Below are positions 7,278-12,723 of a stretch of DNA of 13,371 nt, piece after piece. A model generated the notes under the pieces. It worked only from the letters and a program-made list of their open reading frames with translations, had not been told where the DNA came from and searched no databases. A program made the position numbers and the translations under genes. Origin of the DNA: an uncultured Oscillospiraceae bacterium (lineage in GTDB: Bacteria; Bacillota; Clostridia; Oscillospirales; Ruminococcaceae); the NCBI GenBank assembly GCA_934456315.1, contig CAKSHG010000035.1, positions 1 to 13,371 on the forward strand, read 5' to 3'. Numbering within the stretch: position 1 is the stretch's first letter; each line of letters starts with the position of its first letter.

Positions 7278-9437
7278 TCAGAGTTCGTCCGGGTAGAACA
7301 GCATCTCACCGTTGTCATATACAGTGAATGTAACGCTGGGAGTGTAATAGTAATTTCCGTAAACATCGTACAGTGACATGGAATAGCTGTAGTCAGAATC
7401 CGGGAGCGAATCGTACATTACCTCAAGCTCGCCGTTGACTGTGATATCATCGCCGTAAATGTAATCGTTGAAATCGCTGGAGAATACGAAATACGCAGGC
7501 GCTATGACATCTCCGTCGCTAAGCGGCTTGATGTCCCTCGAAGCGATACCGGTTTCCGGATCGATACCCGACCAGGTGCCGCATACCTTCCATTCGCCGG
7601 TACTGCGGTCGAACTCGATACGAAGGTTTGTCTGCTCGCCGTTGAGCGATATCGGAGCGGTGTAGACAGAGCGTTCATCTGTAACGCTTACCGCAACTAT
7701 CGCCAGGGACTGCCCTGCGATCGACGGCCAATAGCCGTCAAAGTCGTCCATCAGCATCATGGAATCGTAATCGGTCAGGACCTCATCGTCCTCGCCAAGA
7801 TATACCTGTATGTCATCGAGAGTCATGAAAAGCGTGCAGGTAGCGTAGTTGAACGTGCTCATATCCGAGAGCTGAACGGTGTATGTGCCCTCGTCGTCGA
7901 AATAGATACGCTCGATACCGATGGTGCTGTCATCATCGACATAGGAAACATCGCTGTAGTTAGAACCAACGTTGGAATCAACAGTGTAGCCGTCGTTCCA
8001 GATATCGTCGCAGTCGTTCAGCAGACTGCTGTTGTCGTAGCTGCTCACATCTCCGCCGGTGGTACCGTAAGCCGCCGCGTCAACAAACGCGAGGTAATAC
8101 GCGCTGGTGCAGATATCAGCGAATACTGACAGCTCCTCGGTGCCCTGAACGGACAGAGGATAGTACAGCGACAGTCCGCCTGCGCCCTCATGGTTGTCGC
8201 CGTTCACGGAGTATATCACCGCGGATTTCAGCTTGCTTATCGCGTCAGCAGCAGAGGGTGCGTAGGGCTCCACAGCGTTCAGCAGACCGAGCAGGTCGAC
8301 CATGTTCGTGTATCCCTCGTTACGGTTGTTTCCGCCGAAGTTATCCGCAGAATATATCGCGCGGGCTATATCCGCCATGCTGCCGCTCTCGTACATCTCC
8401 TTTGCGACCGCGTCAAAGGAGGTGAGCAGGTCGTTTATCTTCGAAAGGTCGGTTATCGCAAAGGTGGTGCCGTCCGGGTCGCCGTTGTCTATGCAGTGCT
8501 GGTAGTAGCTCTGGCACTGCATCTCGCCGAGCTCTGCGCCGGTCGCGCCGGGATTCTCCGCAAGGAAGTTCATGATGTCGGTGTAGTTCCAGCCGCCGCC
8601 CGGCTCCGTTTCTTCAGAGGCGAACATGTAGCGCGCATACGGCGCGAGGATATTCGCAGTTTCGAGCGTGCTCATGAGGCAGGCGTCAAAGCCGATGAAC
8701 TCGAACTTGTCTGTCATCTTGTCGTACACGGAGTTCAGCGCGCTGTCTATCTCCCGGAGGGAAAGGCTGTCGGAGTAGTTCATTTCATCGAAGCAGACTC
8801 CGCTTATGCTTCCGCCGCCGTGATTCCAGAGCACCAGTCCCATGCGCTCCGCAGGGTAGTTCTCAACGCCCCAGGATACGAAGTCCGCAAGCGTCTGCGG
8901 GTCGCCCATGTTGGAAAGCTGAAATTCGTCAACAAGCTCCAGCTCGCCGTTGTTTGCAACATAGCGCTGTGAAACGCTGTTCGAAATGCCGTAGTACTCG
9001 TTCCATTCAGCCGTGCCGCCGGTCTGGTATACTATGCGCAAATTGTCGCTGTACTCTCCGTACAGAGCCTCCTCGATATCGATGGACGCCGCAGCGCACT
9101 CGCTCTCGAGGTCTGTTCCGCAGAGGTAGACCAGTATAGTCCAGCCCTCGTCGCCCATCGGAGCGTTCTCGGAACGCGTCCGGCGGTGGATATCAAGACT
9201 TCCGTCATTCTGCGCGAGCTGCGTAGCGCCGCTCTCGAAAACACGTCCGGTGTTATCGTATTCCTCCGCAGTGTTGCCAGCGGTCGCCGCAGGAGTGGGT
9301 TCCGCCGTGCCGGAAGTTTCACTGTCCGAAGTTGCTTCGTCGGTCGCCCAGAACTCCCCGTCGTCGCCGGAACAGCCTGTTACCGAAAACAGCAGCGCCG
9401 CCGCAGTTACTGCGGCGATCCATTTCTTACTTCTCAT
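7278..9437 (-). CDS. Clostripain-like cysteine peptidase (family C11) lipoprotein
   Basis: A 719-residue surface protease. The N-terminus MRSKKWIAAVTAAALLFSVTGC is a lipoprotein signal; the lipobox VTGC makes C22 the lipid-anchored residue. An acidic, Thr/Ala-rich tether follows to about residue 80. The peptidase C11 domain spans about 97-460. Catalytic H206 lies in LWNHGGG and catalytic C253 in GFDACLMS, the hallmark pair of clostripain, which usually cleaves after Arg (or Lys) and often needs autoprocessing. Residues 480-719 form a beta-rich, Asp/Tyr-rich C-terminal region, probably for substrate or cell-wall binding, with no named domain recognised. The ATG at 9437 follows AGGAGG. It may be driven by a weak nearby promoter or by the LytTR-like promoter at 9876-9904, about 430 bp upstream. 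In Clostridium perfringens clostripain is controlled by the LytTR regulator VirR, which makes the second option attractive. Confidence 0.92.
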   Translation of the reverse strand: MRSKKWIAAVTAAALLFSVTGCSGDDGEFWATDEATSDSETSGTAEPTPAATAGNTAEEYDNTGRVFESGATQLAQNDGSLDIHRRTRSENAPMGDEGWTILVYLCGTDLESECAAASIDIEEALYGEYSDNLRIVYQTGGTAEWNEYYGISNSVSQRYVANNGELELVDEFQLSNMGDPQTLADFVSWGVENYPAERMGLVLWNHGGGSISGVCFDEMNYSDSLSLREIDSALNSVYDKMTDKFEFIGFDACLMSTLETANILAPYARYMFASEETEPGGGWNYTDIMNFLAENPGATGAELGEMQCQSYYQHCIDNGDPDGTTFAITDLSKINDLLTSFDAVAKEMYESGSMADIARAIYSADNFGGNNRNEGYTNMVDLLGLLNAVEPYAPSAADAISKLKSAVIYSVNGDNHEGAGGLSLYYPLSVQGTEELSVFADICTSAYYLAFVDAAAYGTTGGDVSSYDNSSLLNDCDDIWNDGYTVDSNVGSNYSDVSYVDDDSTIGIERIYFDDEGTYTVQLSDMSTFNYATCTLFMTLDDIQVYLGEDDEVLTDYDSMMLMDDFDGYWPSIAGQSLAIVAVSVTDERSVYTAPISLNGEQTNLRIEFDRSTGEWKVCGTWSGIDPETGIASRDIKPLSDGDVIAPAYFVFSSDFNDYIYGDDITVNGELEVMYDSLPDSDYSYSMSLYDVYGNYYYTPSVTFTVYDNGEMLFYPDEL

Positions 9438-9476
9438 GTCGTCCTCCTGATGTCAATTTCCGTCCATAACGTCCCT

Positions 9477-9506
9477 CGGGGAGCTCCTCGTGCAGGCAGC
9501 TCCCCG
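9477..9506 (-). other. Leader hairpin upstream of the C11 peptidase gene
   Basis: CGGGGAGCT (9477-9485) pairs with AGCTCCCCG (9498-9506), a perfect 9-bp GC-rich stem, 40 bp before the start codon. No T tract follows on the minus strand, so it is unlikely to be a terminator. It may stabilise the mRNA 5' end or reflect an operator. Confidence 0.5.
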
Positions 9507-9509
9507 GGA

Positions 9510-9537
9510 TCTATATATTTACCAAACCCATAAGCAA
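9510..9537 (-). promoter_or_regulatory. Weak candidate promoter for the C11 peptidase gene
   Basis: Minus-strand TTGCTT (9537-9532), a 16-bp spacer, TATAGA (9515-9510). The match is modest. If used, transcription would start just at the 9477-9506 hairpin. It lies between the repeat copy and the gene. Confidence 0.3.
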
Positions 9538-9541
9538 ATAA

Positions 9542-9779
9542 TTATGGTCACCTCTAAAAACCTTGTTTGAGTGAAAATGTGTATAGCACACCGACTGCTT
9601 CTTTCAACGAGCGAAATTTCTGATGCGACGGCGTCCATGCCGTCGCCCGGTTATTTCGCTCTGCAACATCGTGTTGCACCTCCTCGTAAGGCATACAGCC
9701 TTACTTCGTCGGCTTTCATCGCATTCGGCGCACTCTACCCATTTTCCCTTTTCAAACCGGTTTTTAGAGGTTCCCTTAT
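9542..9779. repeat. MITE-like repeat, copy 2
   Basis: A 238-bp copy of the element at 5472-5708, in the same orientation. Its inverted ends are the cleaner pair: GGTCACCTCTAAAAACC on the left and GGGAACCTCTAAAAACC reading inward from the right, each with TTAT outside. It lies between the LytTR-like promoter (9876-9904) and the C11 peptidase gene, so any transcript from that promoter must cross its hairpins. Both copies carry a potential 21-codon minus-strand ORF (9604-9669 here) preceded by AGGAGGTG. Long plus-strand reading frames across the element are not believed to be genes. Confidence 0.85.
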
Positions 9780-9869
9780 TAAACACGGTTTGAACCCGCC
9801 GGATACTGTCCGACGGGTCAAAGCGTATCCGTACCAGACAGCTTTTACCGTTATCCCTCATCGGGGATT
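9780..9869 (-). other. Structured leader or small-RNA region downstream of the LytTR-like promoter
   Basis: The first 90 bases predicted to be transcribed from the promoter at 9876-9904. On the minus strand they contain two mutually exclusive pairings. CGGATAC (9831-9825) can pair with GTATCCG (9806-9800). Alternatively ACCCG-CGGA (9818-9809) can pair with TCCG-CGGGT (9803-9794), with one mismatch. A small ATCCC/GGGAT stem precedes them. No clear T-tract terminator is present and no convincing ORF fills the region. Confidence 0.35.
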
Positions 9870-9875
9870 GGTCTG

Positions 9876-9904
9876 ATTTTATCACATTGCGCGGAAAACG
9901 TCAA
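9876..9904 (-). promoter_or_regulatory. Promoter B, next to LytTR-like direct repeats
   Basis: Minus-strand TTGACG (9904-9899), a 17-bp spacer, then TAAAAT (9881-9876) preceded by TG. It lies 70 bp beyond the stop of the membrane-protein gene and reads toward repeat copy 2 and the C11 peptidase gene. The predicted start is near 9868. Its layout matches promoter A (10767-10795) base for base in spacing. Confidence 0.72.
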
Positions 9905-9908
9905 TAAA

Positions 9909-9945
9909 ATCTTCCTAATTGTTACGAAAATCTTCCTGATTGTTA
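9909..9945 (-). promoter_or_regulatory. LytTR-like operator B (two direct repeats, 21-bp period)
   Basis: On the minus strand AACAATCAGGAAGAT (9944-9930) and AACAATTAGGAAGAT (9923-9909) repeat with a 21-bp period. The proximal copy ends four bases before the -35 hexamer. The core ACAATTAGG is one base from the AgrA-type half-site ACAGTTAGG, and two 9-bp half-sites with 12 bp between them is the spacing known for AgrA. Binding by a LytTR regulator is inferred. Confidence 0.65.
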
Positions 9946-9974
9946 TGAAAAACTTATTAGGGGTGACCAGCTCG

Positions 9975-10733
9975 TCAGCCGCCGAAGAAGCTTAGAAAGC
10001 TGAATCCGGTGGGCATGGGTATCGTGAACATGTATACGGTACCGAACAGGAATCCCGCGATCGCCACGCAGGTTATGAGCATGCGGTTCGGAAGCCGGCG
10101 GAAAGTTCCAACGATACCGAGCATGAACAGCACAACGGAATATATTACGGTTACCAGATTGAATGTATCGCCGCGTGTGTTGTCCTGCTGACCTTCGGCA
10201 AGAACGGATTCGCTCTCGGCAAGTATCTCCTGCGCGTCAGTGTAGTAGCCGTTCACGAAGTCCTCGTTGCTGAACGGGCTGACGGTGGACTTCTCATCGT
10301 TTACGACCCAGTCGATTATCTGATCGACGTCGTAGTCGAAATCAAAGTTGATAAGGGCCGCCATATCCTGCGTAAGGTTGTCAGCGCAGATAAACTTGAT
10401 TTTGTATGCGCTTTCGTAAAGCTTGTTTTCATCTCCGGTTTCATTTGCATAGAGCACTTCGACCTGATAATCGCTGATCATGTTCCAGACCTGCATATCC
10501 TGCATGAGCGACTGGGACGCTTCGTTCCAGCGGGCGTTTCCGTCCGCCGCGAGATTGTTGCTCTTCGTGTAGTTTGTGGACATGTTGCCGCCGTGAAGCG
10601 AGCCTATCCAGGACGCCCACGCCGTTGCAAGCGCTGTCACGCCTAAAAATACCGCAATAATGATCTCCAGGATATCTTCCTTGCTGCGGCGGGTCTTGCC
10701 CTGCTCCGTGGTCTGTGTGTTGTTTTCTGACAT
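9975..10733 (-). CDS. Three-segment membrane protein of unknown function
   Basis: A 252-residue protein I do not recognise with confidence. A polar, charged N-terminus (1-20) leads into a hydrophobic segment at 21-43. A largely hydrophilic stretch of about 150 residues follows (44-190), rich in Asn, Asp, Glu and Tyr and with predicted helical character; it contains NYTKSNNLAADGNARWNEA near 54-72. Two further hydrophobic segments lie at 191-210 and 217-237, then a short Phe/Gly-rich tail. There is no cleavable signal peptide. The middle stretch is probably exposed on one face of the membrane. The ATG at 10733 follows AAAGGAGA. The gene stands alone behind promoter A and a paired direct repeat, suggesting switch-like control by a LytTR-type regulator, shared with the promoter just after its own stop codon. 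Confidence 0.8.
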   Translation of the reverse strand: MSENNTQTTEQGKTRRSKEDILEIIIAVFLGVTALATAWASWIGSLHGGNMSTNYTKSNNLAADGNARWNEASQSLMQDMQVWNMISDYQVEVLYANETGDENKLYESAYKIKFICADNLTQDMAALINFDFDYDVDQIIDWVVNDEKSTVSPFSNEDFVNGYYTDAQEILAESESVLAEGQQDNTRGDTFNLVTVIYSVVLFMLGIVGTFRRLPNRMLITCVAIAGFLFGTVYMFTIPMPTGFSFLSFFGG

Positions 10734-10766
10734 AGTGATTCTCCTTTAAGTTTTTTAGTCCTGTTA

Positions 10767-10795
10767 ATTTTATCATTTTATTTGACAGAAGTCAA
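10767..10795 (-). promoter_or_regulatory. Promoter A of the membrane-protein gene
   Basis: Minus-strand TTGACT (10795-10790), a 17-bp spacer, TAAAAT (10772-10767), preceded by TGA as in promoter B. The predicted start near 10759 gives a leader of about 26 bases ending in AAAGGAGA and the ATG at 10733. Confidence 0.75.
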
Positions 10796-10799
10796 TCAA

Positions 10800-10836
10800 A
10801 TCTTCCTATTTGTTGAGATCATCTTCCTGATTGTCG
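10800..10836 (-). promoter_or_regulatory. LytTR-like operator A (two direct repeats, 21-bp period)
   Basis: On the minus strand GACAATCAGGAAGAT (10835-10821) and AACAAATAGGAAGAT (10814-10800) repeat with a 21-bp period, the proximal copy four bases from the -35 hexamer. It aligns without gaps with operator B through to the -10 box. The position just upstream of -35 fits an activator site. Confidence 0.65.
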
Positions 10837-10962
10837 TTTTATGCCGCAGCACCAAATAAATGTCTATCCGCACCGTGCAAAGCAGGCAAATGTAAATATG
10901 CACAAAAACGCATATTAAAAATGAAGATTTTTCACAAAAATTTGAAAAGTAGAAAAAAAAGC
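10837..10962. other. AT-rich intergenic stretch between divergent units
   Basis: No gene is seen here. The stretch holds a 7-bp inverted repeat, AATATGC (10895-10901) and GCATATT (10910-10916), of unknown role, and A/T-rich sequence leading to the minD-like promoter. Confidence 0.5.
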
Positions 10963-10991
10963 TTTATTTTAGATGTGTTTTGTGGTAGAAT
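10963..10991 (+). promoter_or_regulatory. Candidate promoter of the minD-like/mgsA operon
   Basis: TTTATT (10963-10968), a 17-bp spacer, TAGAAT (10986-10991). The -35 is weak and the -10 good. Transcription would start near 10998, giving a leader of about 75 bases that contains a GTATCTC/GAGATAC hairpin (11027-11033 with 11039-11045). Confidence 0.5.
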
Positions 10992-11073
10992 AGATATATG
11001 AAAATTATCATAGATATTCTGGGTGCGTATCTCTATGCGAGATACAAATTCGATAGATTGAGAGGGGATCAAC

Positions 11074-11811
11074 ATGTCACAGATCATTGCGGTAACAGCT
11101 GGTAAGGGCGGCACCGGCAAGTCCACCACTTCGGCGAACGTTGCAACTGCGCTTGCCGCACTAGGTAAAAAAACTCTGGTTGTCGAGCTGGACTTCGGTC
11201 TTAGATGCCTTGATATCATGCTCGGCATAAAGGATAAAGTAAAGCACGATATCGGCGAATACCTCGAGGGCAAGATCGATATCCTGACTGCAACGACCAA
11301 GGTGGATCGCGTCGATAACCTCTACCTGGTTTGCGCGACCAGAAACCCTTTTATAGACATCAATCCTGAAAAGATCATGGAAGTATGCCAGGAAATGCGC
11401 AAGCACTTCGACTACATAATCATGGATACCGCCGGTATCGGCAGCTCGGTTTTCAGCGTTATCAAGGCTGCGGAGCTTATCCTTATGGTCACCACGCCGG
11501 ACACCGTCTGCGTGCGTGACGGAGCGATACTTTCAGACTTCCTGTATGTAAAGAACTGCACAAATCAGCGCCTTATCATCAACAAGGTCAGCCCCAACTT
11601 CAAGGACGAGGATATCCTCTATGACCTCGACGAAGTCATGGACAGCGTTGGTATCCCGCTCGTCGGCGTCGTCCCCGAGGACGTAAACATCAAGGTATGC
11701 GGCGCAAAGGGTCAGCCGCTTCCTCCTAACTGCGGCGGCGCTAAGGCTTACGCAGCCATTGCAAGAAGAATTCTCGGTGAGGACGTTCCGCTCACCATCA
11801 ACATCAACTAA
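11074..11811 (+). CDS. MinD-like deviant Walker A ATPase
   Basis: A 245-residue member of the MinD/ParA ATPases, which place the division site or move cargo by ATP-dependent dimerisation. The deviant Walker A is GKGGTGKST (10-18) with signature lysine K11. The switch region [11 protein letters not shown] (41-51) matches MinD GLRNLD, and a second switch has D118 in [18 protein letters not shown] (192-203) is also MinD-like. Two departures stand out. The usual DxPAGIE motif has become DTAGIGS, one residue shorter. The C-terminus ends in a short polar/acidic tail and lacks the basic amphipathic helix that anchors MinD to membrane. The ATG at 11074 follows AGAGGGG. It is 13 bp from mgsA. In many clostridia mgsA follows a minD-minE-rodA cluster, so this looks like a reduced version of it. 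It may be a MinD homologue with changed localisation. Confidence 0.85.
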   Translation: MSQIIAVTAGKGGTGKSTTSANVATALAALGKKTLVVELDFGLRCLDIMLGIKDKVKHDIGEYLEGKIDILTATTKVDRVDNLYLVCATRNPFIDINPEKIMEVCQEMRKHFDYIIMDTAGIGSSVFSVIKAAELILMVTTPDTVCVRDGAILSDFLYVKNCTNQRLIINKVSPNFKDEDILYDLDEVMDSVGIPLVGVVPEDVNIKVCGAKGQPLPPNCGGAKAYAAIARRILGEDVPLTININ

Positions 11812-11824
11812 GGAGGGAGCAGCC

Positions 11825-12223
11825 ATGAACATTGCCCTTATTGCACACGACTCCAAAAAGGAACTGATGGTTCAGTTCTGTATCGCGTACTGCGGTATAC
11901 TAAGCCATCACGAGATACGCGCGACCGGCACCACAGGAAAGCTCGTCGCAGAGGCGACAGGGCTTCATATCCAGCGTTACCTCAGCGGCTCGCAGGGCGG
12001 CGATCAGCAGCTTGCCTCCAGCATTTCCTGCAACGAAGTCGACCTGCTGATATTCTTCCGCGACCCGCTCAACGCGAAGTCGCACGAACCTAACGATATC
12101 AATCTGCTTCGCCTTTGCGATGTTCACAATATCCCGGTCGCTACCAATATAGCAACCGCCGAGGCGCTTATCCACGCGCTCGAACGCGGCGACCTCGACT
12201 GGAGAGAATACATGAGAAGCTGA
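11825..12223 (+). CDS. mgsA: Methylglyoxal synthase
   Basis: A 132-residue enzyme that converts dihydroxyacetone phosphate to methylglyoxal and phosphate, a glycolytic bypass that relieves phosphate limitation. Family marks: IALIAHD at the N-terminus, the phosphate-binding ATGTTGK loop (33-39), SGSQGGDQQ (54-62) with the catalytic aspartate at D60, and [13 protein letters not shown] (77-89) with D80 and H87. The position of the second active-site aspartate (E. coli D101) is N90, followed by D91; most family members read HEPD or HDPD here. Length matches the short clostridial form. The ATG at 11825 is set by AAGGAGG seven to eight bases upstream; an in-frame extension to 11759 would overlap the minD-like gene and has no ribosome site. 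It is cotranscribed with the minD-like gene. Confidence 0.93.
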   Translation: MNIALIAHDSKKELMVQFCIAYCGILSHHEIRATGTTGKLVAEATGLHIQRYLSGSQGGDQQLASSISCNEVDLLIFFRDPLNAKSHEPNDINLLRLCDVHNIPVATNIATAEALIHALERGDLDWREYMRS

Positions 12224-12232
12224 TTTTCAGAC

Positions 12233-12268
12233 ACGGCGGCACTGCTTGGGCAGCGCCGTTTTTATTTT
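12233..12268 (+). terminator. Intrinsic terminator of mgsA
   Basis: ACGGCG (12233-12238) pairs with CGCCGT (12254-12259). Inside it CTGC (12242-12245) pairs with GCAG (12250-12253), with a three-base bulge. TTTTTATTTT follows. It begins nine bases after the mgsA stop. Confidence 0.8.
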
Positions 12269-12280
12269 CCGGATAGCGCA

Positions 12281-12312
12281 AAAAGGGCTGCACATTTCTG
12301 TGCAGCCCTTTT
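12281..12312. terminator. Bidirectional terminator between mgsA and ridA
   Basis: AAAAGGGCTGCACA (12281-12294) pairs perfectly with its complement at 12299-12312 across TTTC. T runs follow on both strands. It mainly serves the minus-strand ilvA-ridA operon and backs up the mgsA terminator. Confidence 0.82.
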
Positions 12313-12330
12313 GAATTCATAAATTAAAGC

Positions 12331-12702
12331 TTAAAGCTCCGCAATTACTTCTACTTCAACCAGTGCGCCCTTGGGCAGGCTAAGTCCGCCTACGCAGGAA
12401 CGTGCCGGCTTTGTGGTGAAGTACTCGCCGTAAACGGCGTTGAATGCTGCGAAATCGTTGATATCCTTGAGGAAGCATGTGGTCTTGACTACCTTGGTAA
12501 GGTCAGAGCCGGCCTCGGCAAGAACTGCCTTGAGGTTCTCGCAGACCTGCTTTGCCTGCGCCTCGATGCCGCCGTCAGCGAGATTCCCGGTCGCGGGAAC
12601 TATTGCGATCTGACCGGAGGTATAAACCATATTGCCTACTACCTTCGCCTGGGTGTAGGGTCCGATCGCTGCGGGTGCGTTGGGGGTGAATACGTCTTTC
12701 AT
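12331..12702 (-). CDS. ridA: RidA family enamine/imine deaminase
   Basis: A 123-residue protein of the YjgF/YER057c/UK114 (RidA) family, normally a homotrimer with active sites between subunits. It hydrolyses reactive 2-aminoacrylate and 2-aminocrotonate, released by PLP enzymes such as threonine/serine dehydratase, to 2-keto acids. Seen here: IGPYTQA (13-19), YTSGQI (27-32), the substrate-carboxylate arginine R101 in ARSCVGGLSLPKG, and E116 in the VEVEVIAEL tail, which aligns with the active-site glutamate. The length is standard. The ATG at 12702 follows AAAGGAGA. It starts 21 bp after the stop of the threonine ammonia-lyase gene, so enzyme and detoxifier share an operon, a functionally sensible pairing. 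Confidence 0.93.
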   Translation of the reverse strand: MKDVFTPNAPAAIGPYTQAKVVGNMVYTSGQIAIVPATGNLADGGIEAQAKQVCENLKAVLAEAGSDLTKVVKTTCFLKDINDFAAFNAVYGEYFTTKPARSCVGGLSLPKGALVEVEVIAEL

Positions 12703-12723
12703 GGTGATTCTCCTTTGATAATA

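Noticed and set aside
8190..8972. 260-residue plus-strand ORF
   Set aside because: It is antisense to the C11 peptidase, which has catalytic motifs, signal peptide and ribosome site. The ORF has a low-complexity Val/Ala/Arg-rich composition and no ribosome site.
9477..9506. Rho-independent terminator
   Set aside because: The stem is strong but no T run follows on the minus strand, and it lies just before a start codon.
9604..9885. 93-residue minus-strand ORF
   Set aside because: Its GTG start falls on the -10 region of promoter B, so it would lack a leader, and most of it is repeat sequence. Only the short internal ORF with a ribosome site merits attention.
11759..11824. N-terminal extension of mgsA
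   Set aside because: It overlaps the end of the minD-like gene in another frame. The AAGGAGG upstream of 11825 and the family N-terminus favour the shorter start.
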